Origin: Candidatus Rokuibacteriota bacterium
GTDB taxonomy: Bacteria > Methylomirabilota > Methylomirabilia > Rokubacteriales > CSP1-6
Assembly: GCA_016188005.1 (NCBI GenBank)
Contig: JACPIQ010000121.1
Location: forward strand, 75,866-117,582
DNA length: 41,717 bases
Reading direction: 5' to 3'
Shown here one piece after another: positions 14,578 to 21,775 of the stretch. The position numbers and the translations under genes were made by a program. Under the pieces are notes generated by a model. The model saw nothing but the letters and a program-made list of their open reading frames with translations, searched no databases and was not told the origin of the DNA. Position 1 is the first letter of the stretch. Every line of letters starts with the position of its first letter.

Positions 14578-15221
14578 TCGGCCTGACCATCGACGGCATC
14601 CAGGTCGGCGACGTGGCCGAGATCACCCGACTGGCCGCTGATGCAGACATCGCGGAGTTCGTGGATGCCGTCGGGGATCACAACCCCATCCACGCCGACC
14701 GGGAGTACGCCGCGACGACGATCTTCAAGGAGCGCATCGCCCCCGGCATCTGGACCGCCGGGCTCATCTCGGCCGTGATCGGGACGCGGCTGCCCGGCCC
14801 CGGCGCCATCTACCTCTCGCAGGATCTCACGTTCCTCAAGCCGGTGATGTTCGGCGACACGATCACGGCCCGCGCCGAGGTCCTGGAGGTCATCAGGGAG
14901 AAGAACCGCCTGCGCCTGCGCACCGTCTGCACGAACCAGCGCGGCGAGGCGGTGCTGTCCGGCGAGGCCCTCGTCATGCCCTCGACGGTCCCGGTGGTCT
15001 ACGAGAAGGCGTCGGGGGGCGCCGCGTGGATGGTCTTCTGGGCGCTCTCGCCCCTGATCTGGGCGGCGCAGGGTCTCGCGCTGTGGGGTGTCCTCATATC
15101 CGCTCGCCTCGCCGTGAGGCACGGCTGCGGCTCGCCGGGGCTCGCTCCGCTCGCGGGATCTTCCATATCCGCTCGCCTCGCCGTGAGGCACGGCTGCGGC
15201 TCGCCAGGCTCGATCACATGA
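14574..15221 (+). CDS. MaoC-like (R)-specific enoyl-CoA hydratase (PhaJ type) with repeat-derived tail
   Basis: Residues 1-140 are a hotdog-fold hydratase. The hydratase 2 motif AVGDHNPIHADREYA gives Asp35 and His40, five apart as in PhaJ of Aeromonas. FKERIAPGIWTAGLISAVIG and YLSQDLTFLKPV complete the domain. It turns trans-2-enoyl-CoA into (R)-3-hydroxyacyl-CoA, feeding the PhaC/PhaE genes with which it overlaps (ATGA). Known PhaJ enzymes end near residue 135-150. Here the frame continues through a hydrophobic segment (about 154-178) and then two copies of a 41-bp repeat, each translated ISARLAVRHGCGSPG. The extra 40 residues at the end look accidental. Confidence 0.82.
   Translation: MIGLTIDGIQVGDVAEITRLAADADIAEFVDAVGDHNPIHADREYAATTIFKERIAPGIWTAGLISAVIGTRLPGPGAIYLSQDLTFLKPVMFGDTITARAEVLEVIREKNRLRLRTVCTNQRGEAVLSGEALVMPSTVPVVYEKASGGAAWMVFWALSPLIWAAQGLALWGVLISARLAVRHGCGSPGLAPLAGSSISARLAVRHGCGSPGSIT
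15096..15136 (+). repeat. REP-like GC-rich element, copy B
   Basis: A 41-bp element starting ATATCCGCTCGCCTCGCCG and ending CGGCTGCGGCTCGCC. It is identical to the copy at 15165-15205 (69 bp away) and related to the one at 8833-8864. A GCCTC/GAGGC pair gives a small internal stem. It lies within the 3' end of the PhaJ-like frame. Confidence 0.85.
15165..15205 (+). repeat. REP-like GC-rich element, copy C
   Basis: The second identical 41-bp copy of the element at 15096-15136. Both are direct repeats between the convergent PhaJ-like and fabG genes; the 28 bases between them (GGGGCTCGCTCCGCTCGCGG and following) are themselves related to the element. Confidence 0.85.
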
Positions 15222-15957
15222 ACAGGCCGCCGTTGATGGAGAGCTCGGCCCCCGTGATGTAGTCGCCGTCGGCCGAGCACAGGTACACGCAGGCCCGGGC
15301 GACTTCCTCGGACTTCCCGAAGCGCTTCATGGGGATCTGCTCCAGCAGCCGCTGCTTCACCTTCTCCGGGATGGCGTCGACCATGTCCGTCTCGGTGAAG
15401 CCCGGCGCCACGGCGTTCACGGTGATGTTCTTCGCGGCCAGCTCCTTCGCCAGCGACTTGGTGAAGGCGGCGACGCCCGCCTTGGACGCGGCGTAGTTGG
15501 CCTGGCCGAAGTTGCCGATCTGGCCGATCACGGACGTGATGTTCACCACCCGCCCGTACTTCTGCTTCAGCATCTGGTCGATGAAGACCTTGGTGCAGTT
15601 GAAGACGCCGCCCAGGTTGATATCGACGACCCTCTTCCACGACGCGTGGTCCATCTTGGTGAAGGTCTTGTCCGAGGTGATGCCGGCGTTGTTGACGAGG
15701 ATGTCGAGGTGGCCGAACTCCCGGATCACGTCCTGTGCCATGCGGTAGGTGTCCGGGTAGTCGGCCACGTCGGCCTGGGCGAGCATGGCCCGCCGCCCCA
15801 TCTTCTGGATCTGCTCGACCACCTGCTTCGCCGACTCCTCGCTCGAGACGAAGTTCACGGCCACGTCGGCGCCTTCTTCGGCAAGGGCCAGGGCGATGGC
15901 CCGGCCGATGCCGCGGGATGCTCCGGTCACGAGGGCAGTCCGTGCCTTGAGCTGCAT
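15214..15957 (-). CDS. 3-oxoacyl reductase / acetoacetyl-CoA reductase (FabG/PhaB type SDR)
   Basis: The 247-residue classical SDR has TGASRGIG (11-18), NNAG (89-92), Ser142, Tyr155 and Lys159 (YAASK), VAPGFTETDM and a final INGGLFM. This is the FabG/PhaB pattern, which reduces 3-ketoacyl-ACP or -CoA to the (R)-3-hydroxy product with NADPH. Beside phaC/phaE/phaJ and phaR, a PhaB role supplying PHA monomers is likely; sequence alone cannot exclude fatty acid synthesis. The ATG at 15957 follows AGGAGGACCC. Its stop overlaps the end of the PhaJ-like frame by eight bases (15214-15221), tail to tail. Confidence 0.88.
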   Translation of the reverse strand: MQLKARTALVTGASRGIGRAIALALAEEGADVAVNFVSSEESAKQVVEQIQKMGRRAMLAQADVADYPDTYRMAQDVIREFGHLDILVNNAGITSDKTFTKMDHASWKRVVDINLGGVFNCTKVFIDQMLKQKYGRVVNITSVIGQIGNFGQANYAASKAGVAAFTKSLAKELAAKNITVNAVAPGFTETDMVDAIPEKVKQRLLEQIPMKRFGKSEEVARACVYLCSADGDYITGAELSINGGLFM

Positions 15958-16011
15958 GGCGGGTCCTCCTGCTCCTGCTCGGGCTTGAGGAAGGGGCCGG
16001 GTCGCGGGCAC

Positions 16012-16020
16012 AGTATAGCA
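16012..16020 (-). promoter_or_regulatory. fabG/phaB promoter, extended -10
   Basis: On the minus strand, TGCTATACT (hexamer at 16017-16012) is an extended -10 with near-consensus TATACT. There is no clear -35, as is usual for extended -10 promoters. The leader would be about 47 bases and contains the AGGAGG ribosome site. The promoter diverges from that of phaR. Confidence 0.5.
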
Positions 16021-16047
16021 GGAGCCGGCGTGCCGGCGGGGGCCGGC

Positions 16048-16076
16048 TTGTCGCCCCTGACGCGCGGTGTTAGACT
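16048..16076 (+). promoter_or_regulatory. phaR promoter, probably leaderless
   Basis: TTGTCG (16048-16053), a 17-nt spacer and TAGACT (16071-16076) are followed after exactly six bases by the phaR ATG at 16083. The transcript is expected to begin at the start codon. No ribosome site is present upstream of the ATG. Confidence 0.6.
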
Positions 16077-16082
16077 CCGGCC

Positions 16083-16592
16083 ATGGCGTACGTGGTCAAG
16101 CGGTACTCCAACCGCAAGCTCTACGACACGCAGGAGAGCCGCTACGTCACCCTGGAGGAGCTGGAGGAGATGATCCGCGCGGGCAAGGAGATCTCCGTCG
16201 TGGACGTGTCCACCGGCGAGGACCTCACCTCCGTCACGCTCGCGCAGATCATCCTGGAGAACGAGCGGAGCCACCGGGCGGCGTTGCCCACGGCCTTCCT
16301 GCACCAGCTCATCAAGCACGGCGAGGCCTGGCAGGACTTCGTGCAGAAATCGCTCAGGGGGAGCCTCGAGTCCATCATGACGAGCCAGCGGGAAGCCGAC
16401 CGGGTCTTCCGGGAGTGGGCCGCCCGGGCGGGGTGGCTGCCGGCCCAGCCGTCGGGGAGCCCCACGGAGAAGAAGGCCGCTCCGCCCGCGGAGCCGGCGG
16501 CGGAGGCCGATACGTTGAAGAGCGAGGTGACGGCCCTGCGGGAACAGCTCCGGGCGCTGGAAGAGCGTCTGGAACGGAGGCGGGAGAAGTGA
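16083..16592 (+). CDS. phaR: PHA synthesis transcriptional regulator PhaR
   Basis: The 169-residue protein opens with MAYVVKRYSNRKLYDTQESR, the signature of the PHB/PHA accumulation regulator DNA-binding domain (about 1-62). A second conserved domain follows at about 70-110 (FLHQLIKHGEAWQDFVQKSL) and then a Pro/Ala linker and coiled coil (ALREQLRALEERLERRR). PhaR in Ralstonia and Paracoccus binds both DNA and PHA and represses phasin genes until granules appear. The convergent phasin gene ends 55 bases away. The start is fixed by the domain and by a promoter six bases before it. Cytoplasmic or granule-bound. Confidence 0.93.
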   Translation: MAYVVKRYSNRKLYDTQESRYVTLEELEEMIRAGKEISVVDVSTGEDLTSVTLAQIILENERSHRAALPTAFLHQLIKHGEAWQDFVQKSLRGSLESIMTSQREADRVFREWAARAGWLPAQPSGSPTEKKAAPPAEPAAEADTLKSEVTALREQLRALEERLERRREK

Positions 16593-16647
16593 CGGCGCGG
16601 GAGGCGGAGGGCCAGATCCGACCCCCCGCCATCCCCGGGGTGGTGTC

Positions 16648-17097
16648 TCAGGCGATCGGGGCGTAGGTGGTCTTCACCTTCCCCGCGAGCTGGGTGAAGG
16701 TGGCCTGGATCTCCTTGCCGGTCTGCTCGGCGCTCACCTGCAGGCGCTCCGCCGAGCGGGTGATGGCCTGGGCATTGGCCTCCAGCAGCTGGAAGGCCTT
16801 CTGCGCGCCCTCGACGGACTCGAGCACGCTCTTCTGACAGAAGCCCAGGGGGTCCCTGGAGGCCTCCTGCAGCTCGGACTGGCGGCGCAGGAGGTAGGAC
16901 TGGTTGTGCTTGACTGCCTCGACGGCCGAGGCCTGAAGCTCGCCATAGAGGCGGGCGCCCTCCTTCGCCGTGCTGGCTGACAGGTCGACCAGTTCACGGA
17001 GGATCTTCTGGTTGGCGTCCGCGCAGAGGGACAACGCCTCCACGGCCTTGCTGCCGATCCGGGTGAAGAGCTCGTTCGCGTGCGTCGGGTCTAGCAT
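16648..17097 (-). CDS. phaP: Phasin (PHA granule-associated protein)
   Basis: The 149-residue, all-helical protein is rich in Ala, Gln and Glu, with the phasin look: TRIGSKAVEALSLCADANQK, then AVKHNQSYLLRRQSELQEAS and the end QATFTQLAGKVKTTYAPIA. Phasins coat PHA granules and control their number and size. ATG 17097 is preceded by AAGGAGGAAAGAGGC; in-frame ATGs farther upstream lack such a site and fall in the promoter region. It faces phaR tail to tail. Its promoter holds a palindrome that could be the PhaR site. The family is weakly conserved, so the name leans on context. Confidence 0.85.
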   Translation of the reverse strand: MLDPTHANELFTRIGSKAVEALSLCADANQKILRELVDLSASTAKEGARLYGELQASAVEAVKHNQSYLLRRQSELQEASRDPLGFCQKSVLESVEGAQKAFQLLEANAQAITRSAERLQVSAEQTGKEIQATFTQLAGKVKTTYAPIA

Positions 17098-17155
17098 GCC
17101 TCTTTCCTCCTTCGTCATACGGGACAGCGAATCGGGGGTTCCGGCCACGCCTAGG

Positions 17156-17184
17156 ATCATAACGCGGAGCGTTATCAGAGTCAA
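17156..17184 (-). promoter_or_regulatory. Phasin promoter with palindromic operator in the spacer
   Basis: On the minus strand, TTGACT (17184-17179), 17 nt, and TATGAT (17161-17156) form one of the best promoters in the window. A perfect palindrome, ATAACGC-GGA-GCGTTAT (17159-17175), fills the spacer and overlaps the -10. A third half site, GCGTTAT, lies at 17200-17206. A bound protein would block RNA polymerase, so repression is expected; the PhaR encoded nearby is the first candidate. Confidence 0.65.
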
Positions 17185-17206
17185 GCTGTCTACTGCGGCG
17201 CGTTAT

Positions 17207-17935
17207 ATGAATCGCAACATTCTGATAATGCTGGCCCTATGTAGTCTGCAGACCGCGTGTGCCGCGACACAGCATCGCGCCCCACCGCGGGCGCCGAGCG
17301 AGGGAGACAAGGCCGCCATCGCGCAGGTGCTCGGCCCGTTGCTCAGGGTCGCCGGGATCTGGCGCTCTCCTCGGGACGGTTGCGGCGTGGGGCTGGGCAT
17401 ACTGCCTGTGAGCGCCATCAACCTGGGCGTGGCTCCGCACCCGACGTGCAAGTTCAGCTTGCTGGTCACCGAGGGGGCGCTGGCGACGCTGCCGCGAGAA
17501 GAGCTGCAGGCGGCGCTCGCCCACGAGATCGGCCATGTGGAGCTCGGCCACTTCGCCGCCCGCAAGGCGCGCCGGGTGGCGGAGCGTGAGACGAAGCAGA
17601 AGATCGACGACACGGGGTCCACCGGGGGCGCCGTGGCCACGGCCATCCCCATCATCGGGCCGCTCGTGGTGCTGGGAATCATGGGGATGCAGGTGGCGGC
17701 CGAGACCTCAGCCGAGGGCAGGTACCGCGGCTATGACCGGGAGGAAGAGCTCGCGGCCGACCGCTTCGCCCTCGACCTCCTGAGCCGCCTGCCGGAGCCC
17801 GGCCGCTGCCGGGCCCTGCTCGCCCTCCTCGCCAGGCTCGAGCGTGAGCGCAAGGCCTCGCCGTGGAGCGATTGGCTCAGCACCCACCCGAGCCCCGGGG
17901 CCCGCCTGGAGACGGCGAGGGGAGCCTGCGCATGA
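17207..17935 (+). CDS. M48-family zinc metalloprotease lipoprotein
   Basis: The 242-residue protein starts with a lipoprotein signal (MNRNILIMLALCSLQTAC, lipobox Cys18). The M48 motif AHEIGHVELGHF gives His106, Glu107 and His110, and EEELAADRFAL supplies the third zinc ligand, as in BepA/LoiP-type peptidases. A hydrophobic stretch lies at about 143-165. It is probably a periplasmic, lipid-anchored protease for envelope protein quality control. Start 17207 is chosen because it opens the lipoprotein signal; an ATG at 17228 would also leave a workable signal. Its 5' end sits beside the phasin promoter, so the two are divergent. It overlaps the next gene (ATGA). Confidence 0.83.
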   Translation: MNRNILIMLALCSLQTACAATQHRAPPRAPSEGDKAAIAQVLGPLLRVAGIWRSPRDGCGVGLGILPVSAINLGVAPHPTCKFSLLVTEGALATLPREELQAALAHEIGHVELGHFAARKARRVAERETKQKIDDTGSTGGAVATAIPIIGPLVVLGIMGMQVAAETSAEGRYRGYDREEELAADRFALDLLSRLPEPGRCRALLALLARLERERKASPWSDWLSTHPSPGARLETARGACA

Positions 17936-18249
17936 CGTGGCTCCGTGCGCTGTTGCTGCTCGCGCTGGTGGCCACCGCCGGCCCTGCTGCGGCCCAGCCG
18001 GTGTCGCTCTCGGCGCTGGCGGGGAACCCAGTTCGCTACGACCACCGTACCGTGACGGTGACAGGCACGGTGGGGCTGGTCGAGGGCGCCGGCGGCGCGT
18101 GGAGCTTCACGCTGATCGACGGCGGGGTCTCCATTCGGGTCCTGGCGACGGGGGGACGGCCCCCGAGGACCGGCGACCGCGTCGAGGTCGAGGGGCTCTT
18201 CAAGCTGGCCGGTCGCGAAATCGATGCCCTTCGGGTGACCCCCCGCTGA
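17932..18249 (+). CDS. Exported OB-fold-like small protein
   Basis: The 105-residue protein has a signal peptide (MTWLRALLLLALVATAGPAAAQ) and a beta-rich domain of about 80 residues: VSLSALAGNPVRYDHRTVTV, then GTVGLVEGAGGAWSFTLIDG and RTGDRVEVEGLFK. The pattern resembles the OB-fold of periplasmic nucleic-acid-binding-like or BOF proteins. Its ATG overlaps the stop of the M48 gene (ATGA), so the two are probably made together in the periplasm. The true ligand is unknown. The next 157 bases hold no gene that I can support. Confidence 0.65.
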   Translation: MTWLRALLLLALVATAGPAAAQPVSLSALAGNPVRYDHRTVTVTGTVGLVEGAGGAWSFTLIDGGVSIRVLATGGRPPRTGDRVEVEGLFKLAGREIDALRVTPR

Positions 18250-18406
18250 TGAGTTGGCCGGATTCCTCTTGCCGTCAGGCGCCGACGCCCGGGGGGCGGG
18301 CCCCCGGGGCGCACCCTGGATGGCTCGCCATGGATTGCCCCCCCGGTGCCCGACCTCCGGGCCCCGGCGTGCGCCAGCTCCGGGACACCGACCCGAGCTC
18401 GTTGCC

Positions 18407-19912
18407 ATGAACCTGGCCCGGCTCGGCGAGGAGAACCTCGACAAGTATGGCGAGTACGTCTCCCTCGCCTTCGAGGGGCGCCAGATCACCAACGCCGAGC
18501 AGAGCCGAGGGGCGTGCCGGGTGGCTCACGCGCTCCGGCGGCTCGGTATCGAGGCCGGCGACCGCGTGGTGGTCATGCTGCCGAACTGCCCGGAGGTCAA
18601 CCAGAGCTACGGTGGCATCCTCAGGCTCGGCGCGGTGATCGTTCCCGTGATCTTCCTCCTGGGGGCCGAGGAGGTCGGCCACATCCTGGCCCACTCGGCG
18701 GCGAAGCTGGTCATCACCTCGACGGACATGCTCTGGAAGGTCGAGGCCCATCTGGGGGTGCTGCCGACGCTCCGGCACGTGCTCGTCGTGGACGGTGGCG
18801 GGACTGGTCGGACCCGCCCCTTCGCGGAGGAGGTCAGCCGCGAGCCCGACACCTTCACCACCGTGGACAGGCGTGACGACGACATCGCCGTCATCCTCTA
18901 CACCTCCGGGACCACGGGGACACCCAAGGGTGTGGCCCTGTCCCACGGCAATCTCGCCGCAAACGCGCGTTCGGCCGCCGCGCTCCACGAGCTCCCCCGT
19001 GAGGAGTGGGCGGTGGCCGTGCTGCCGCTCTCGCACTCCTATGGCCTCACGGTGATGAACGCCGGGCATCTCCTGGGGACGCGCGGCGTGCTGCTGCGCT
19101 GGTTCAACCCCGAGGAGGTGCTGCGGACCATTCAGGAGTTCAGGGCCGTCTCCATGTCGGGCGTGCCAACCATGTTCGTCTACCTCCTGAACTGTCCCGA
19201 GGCCGGGCAGTACGACACCTCTTCCATGCGCGTCTGGGGGTCGGGGGCGGCGCCCCTGCCCGTGGAGATCGTCGAGCCCTTCGAGCGGAAGTTCGGGGGC
19301 AGGCTCATGGAGGGGTACGGTCTCACGGAGGCCTCGCCCGTCGTGTCGGCCCACAGGCTCTCGGGCGTGCGGAAGCTGGGCTCGGTGGGGCAGCCCATTC
19401 CCGGCGTGCAGGTGTCCATCCGGGACGATGACGACGGCGTCCTGCCCGCCGGGGAGACGGGTGAGGTGTGCGTGATGGGGCCAAACGTGATGCTTGGCTA
19501 CTACCGGAATCCCGAGGAGACGGCGCGCGCCATCCGCGGCGGGTGGCTGCACACGGGGGACATGGGACGTCTCGACGCCGACGGCTTCCTCTACATCGTC
19601 GAGCGGAAGAAGGACCTCATCATCCGCGGCGGCTTCAACATCTACCCACGGGAGGTGGAGGAGGTCCTTTACGCCTTCCCGCGCACGGCCGAGGCCGCCG
19701 TGGTCGGGATGCGTGATGCGCTCATGGGCGAGGACGTCCTCGCCTTCGTGGTGCTGAGGGCCGGGACGCGCGCCACCGCGGAGGAGGTGATGGCCTTCTG
19801 CAAGACGCGGCTCGCGCCCTACAAGTGCCCCAAGCAGGTGCGCTTCGTGCAGTCGCTGCCCAAGAGCCCGGTGGGGAAGATCCTTCGCAAGGAGCTCCGT
19901 AGACAGATCTGA
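18407..19912 (+). CDS. Acyl-CoA synthetase (AMP-forming)
   Basis: The 501-residue adenylate-forming enzyme contains YTSGTTGTPKG (P-loop), EGYGLTEASP, HTGDMGRLDADGFLYIVERK and RGGFNIYPREVEE (hinge and C-terminal lobe). The catalytic lysine occurs in KSPVGKILRKEL near the end. It activates a carboxylic acid to acyl-AMP and then acyl-CoA. Length and motifs fit medium/long-chain fatty acid or related ligases; the substrate is not fixed. ATG 18407 starts the conserved domain; an open frame continues upstream through low-complexity GC sequence without a ribosome site. A second ligase follows 13 bases later, implying co-expression. Confidence 0.88.
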   Translation: MNLARLGEENLDKYGEYVSLAFEGRQITNAEQSRGACRVAHALRRLGIEAGDRVVVMLPNCPEVNQSYGGILRLGAVIVPVIFLLGAEEVGHILAHSAAKLVITSTDMLWKVEAHLGVLPTLRHVLVVDGGGTGRTRPFAEEVSREPDTFTTVDRRDDDIAVILYTSGTTGTPKGVALSHGNLAANARSAAALHELPREEWAVAVLPLSHSYGLTVMNAGHLLGTRGVLLRWFNPEEVLRTIQEFRAVSMSGVPTMFVYLLNCPEAGQYDTSSMRVWGSGAAPLPVEIVEPFERKFGGRLMEGYGLTEASPVVSAHRLSGVRKLGSVGQPIPGVQVSIRDDDDGVLPAGETGEVCVMGPNVMLGYYRNPEETARAIRGGWLHTGDMGRLDADGFLYIVERKKDLIIRGGFNIYPREVEEVLYAFPRTAEAAVVGMRDALMGEDVLAFVVLRAGTRATAEEVMAFCKTRLAPYKCPKQVRFVQSLPKSPVGKILRKELRRQI

Positions 19913-19925
19913 GGGAGGACGCCCG

Positions 19926-21719
19926 ATGGCCGAGAAGACGCTCGCGACGATGTTCTGGGACCGTGTGGAGCGGAGCGCCAACGGCCCCGCCCAGCAGACC
20001 AAGCGGGGCGGGAGGTGGGAGACGCTCACGTGGCGGCAGGCGGGCGAGGCCGCCCGGGAGATTGCCATCGCGCTTCTCGCGCTGGGGCGGAAGCGGGGCG
20101 AGGCGGTGGGCATCCTGGCGGCGAGCCGCGCCGAGTGGGTGCAGGCCGACTTCGCCATCTTCTCCGCCGGCTGCGTCACGATCCCCATCTATCCGACCTA
20201 CCCGCCGGACCTCGTCGAGTACATCGTCAACGACGCCGAGGTCAGGACGCTCATCGTCGAGGACCCGGTGCAGCTCGCCAAGGTGCTCGAGGTGCGGGGG
20301 AAGATGGACCGGCTCGAGCAGGTGATCGTCATGCAGGGGTACGAGGGCAAGGAGCCCTCGCCCTTCATCGTCACCTGGGAGGCGCTCCGCCGGCTCGGCC
20401 GCGACAACGCGGAACGCCTGAAGGGCGAGCTCGCGACCCGCGTCGCCGAGGCCCGGCCCGACGACGTGGCGACCATCGTCTACACCTCCGGGACGACGGG
20501 CCCCCCCAAGGGCGTGGTGCAGACCCACGGCAATCACATGGCGGCGCTCGGCGCGGCGGCGCAGGTGCTCGTGGCCTCCGAGGGCGATGTTCACCTCCTG
20601 TTCCTGCCCCTGGCGCACTCCTTCGGTCGGCTGGAGTCGTTCATCGGCCCCTACAAGGGGCTCTGCACGGCCTTCGCCGAGAGCATCGACAAGCTCCGGG
20701 ACAACCTCCCCGAGGTGAAGCCCCACTTCATCTGCGCCGTGCCGCGCGTCTTCGAGAAGGTGTACGCGGGGGTGCTGGCGAAGGCCGAGGGGGGATCGCC
20801 GCTGAAGAAGAAGATCTTCTGGTGGGCCGTCGGGGCCGGCAAGGAGGCCTCCCGACTCAAGCAAGCCAACCTGCCGGTGCCAGGGGCGCTCGCCTTCAAG
20901 TGCCGGCTGGCGCACAAGCTCGTCTTCCACAAGATGCACGAGGCCCTCGGCGGCCGGCTCCGCTTCGCCGTCTCGGGCGGCGCGCCACTGTCGCGCGAGA
21001 TCGCCGAGTTCTTCCACGCGGCGGGCATCCTGATCCTCGAAGGGTACGGGCTCACGGAGACCTGCCCGGCGCTCACCTTCAACCGCTTCGACCACTACAA
21101 GTTCGGCTCGGTCGGGCCGGCGCTCCCCGGCGTGGAGATCAAGCTCGCGCCCGACAGCGAGATCCTCGGGCGGGGCTCCAACATCGCGAAGGGCTACTTC
21201 AAGCAGCCCGAGGCCACGGCCCAGGTCTTCCTGCCCGACGGCTGGTTCGCCACGGGCGACATCGGCAAGATCGATCCCGAGGGGTATCTCTTCATCACCG
21301 ACCGCAAGAAGGACCTGATCGTCACTGCGGGAGGCATGAACATCGCCCCGCAGAACATCGAGAATCTGCTCAAGGGCGATCCGTTCATCAGCCAGGTGAT
21401 GGTGCACGGTGACAGGCGCCCCTATCCGGTGGCCCTCATCACCGTCAATGCGGAGGAGCTGGCCAAGTTCGCCAAGGCGGAGGGCATCCTGAACCTCGAT
21501 CCCGCGGCGCTGGTCAAGCATCCCAAGGTGGTGGAACGGGTGTCCCGCATCGTGGAGCAGAGGAACACGGAGCTGCAGTCCTACGCCAAGATCAAGAAGT
21601 TCGCGATCCTGCCCGGCGACTTCACCGTGGACAATGGCCTGCTCACCCCCACGCTCAAGGTCAAGCGGAAGGTGATCCGGGAGGAGTACCGGGAGGCGCT
21701 GGAGGAGCTGTACCGCTGA
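19926..21719 (+). CDS. Long-chain acyl-CoA synthetase (FadD/FACS type)
   Basis: The 597-residue protein belongs to the large long-chain fatty acyl-CoA synthetases: YTSGTTGPPKGVVQTHGNH, EGYGLTETCPALTFN, then ATGDIGKIDPEGYLFITDRK and GGMNIAPQNIENLLK. The insertion that makes these enzymes longer than the preceding ligase is present (about 250-330). It makes acyl-CoA from long-chain fatty acids for beta-oxidation or lipid use. ATG 19926 follows GAGGGAGGACGCCC. With the upstream ligase it forms a pair that differs in length and subfamily, probably covering different acids. Confidence 0.9.
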   Translation: MAEKTLATMFWDRVERSANGPAQQTKRGGRWETLTWRQAGEAAREIAIALLALGRKRGEAVGILAASRAEWVQADFAIFSAGCVTIPIYPTYPPDLVEYIVNDAEVRTLIVEDPVQLAKVLEVRGKMDRLEQVIVMQGYEGKEPSPFIVTWEALRRLGRDNAERLKGELATRVAEARPDDVATIVYTSGTTGPPKGVVQTHGNHMAALGAAAQVLVASEGDVHLLFLPLAHSFGRLESFIGPYKGLCTAFAESIDKLRDNLPEVKPHFICAVPRVFEKVYAGVLAKAEGGSPLKKKIFWWAVGAGKEASRLKQANLPVPGALAFKCRLAHKLVFHKMHEALGGRLRFAVSGGAPLSREIAEFFHAAGILILEGYGLTETCPALTFNRFDHYKFGSVGPALPGVEIKLAPDSEILGRGSNIAKGYFKQPEATAQVFLPDGWFATGDIGKIDPEGYLFITDRKKDLIVTAGGMNIAPQNIENLLKGDPFISQVMVHGDRRPYPVALITVNAEELAKFAKAEGILNLDPAALVKHPKVVERVSRIVEQRNTELQSYAKIKKFAILPGDFTVDNGLLTPTLKVKRKVIREEYREALEELYR

Positions 21720-21775
21720 GCCATGCGGGGGGTGGAGCTGCGGCATCACGTGGCGGGCCGCGGGGGAAGCCCGAG

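Noticed and set aside
15646-16173. Plus-strand open frames opposite fabG
   Set aside because: They are antisense to a gene with full SDR motifs, and the phaR start and promoter lie inside them in another frame.
16970-17206. Upstream extension of the M48 protease frame over the phasin start
   Set aside because: The lipoprotein signal begins at 17207, and the extension would run antisense through the phasin gene start and its promoter.
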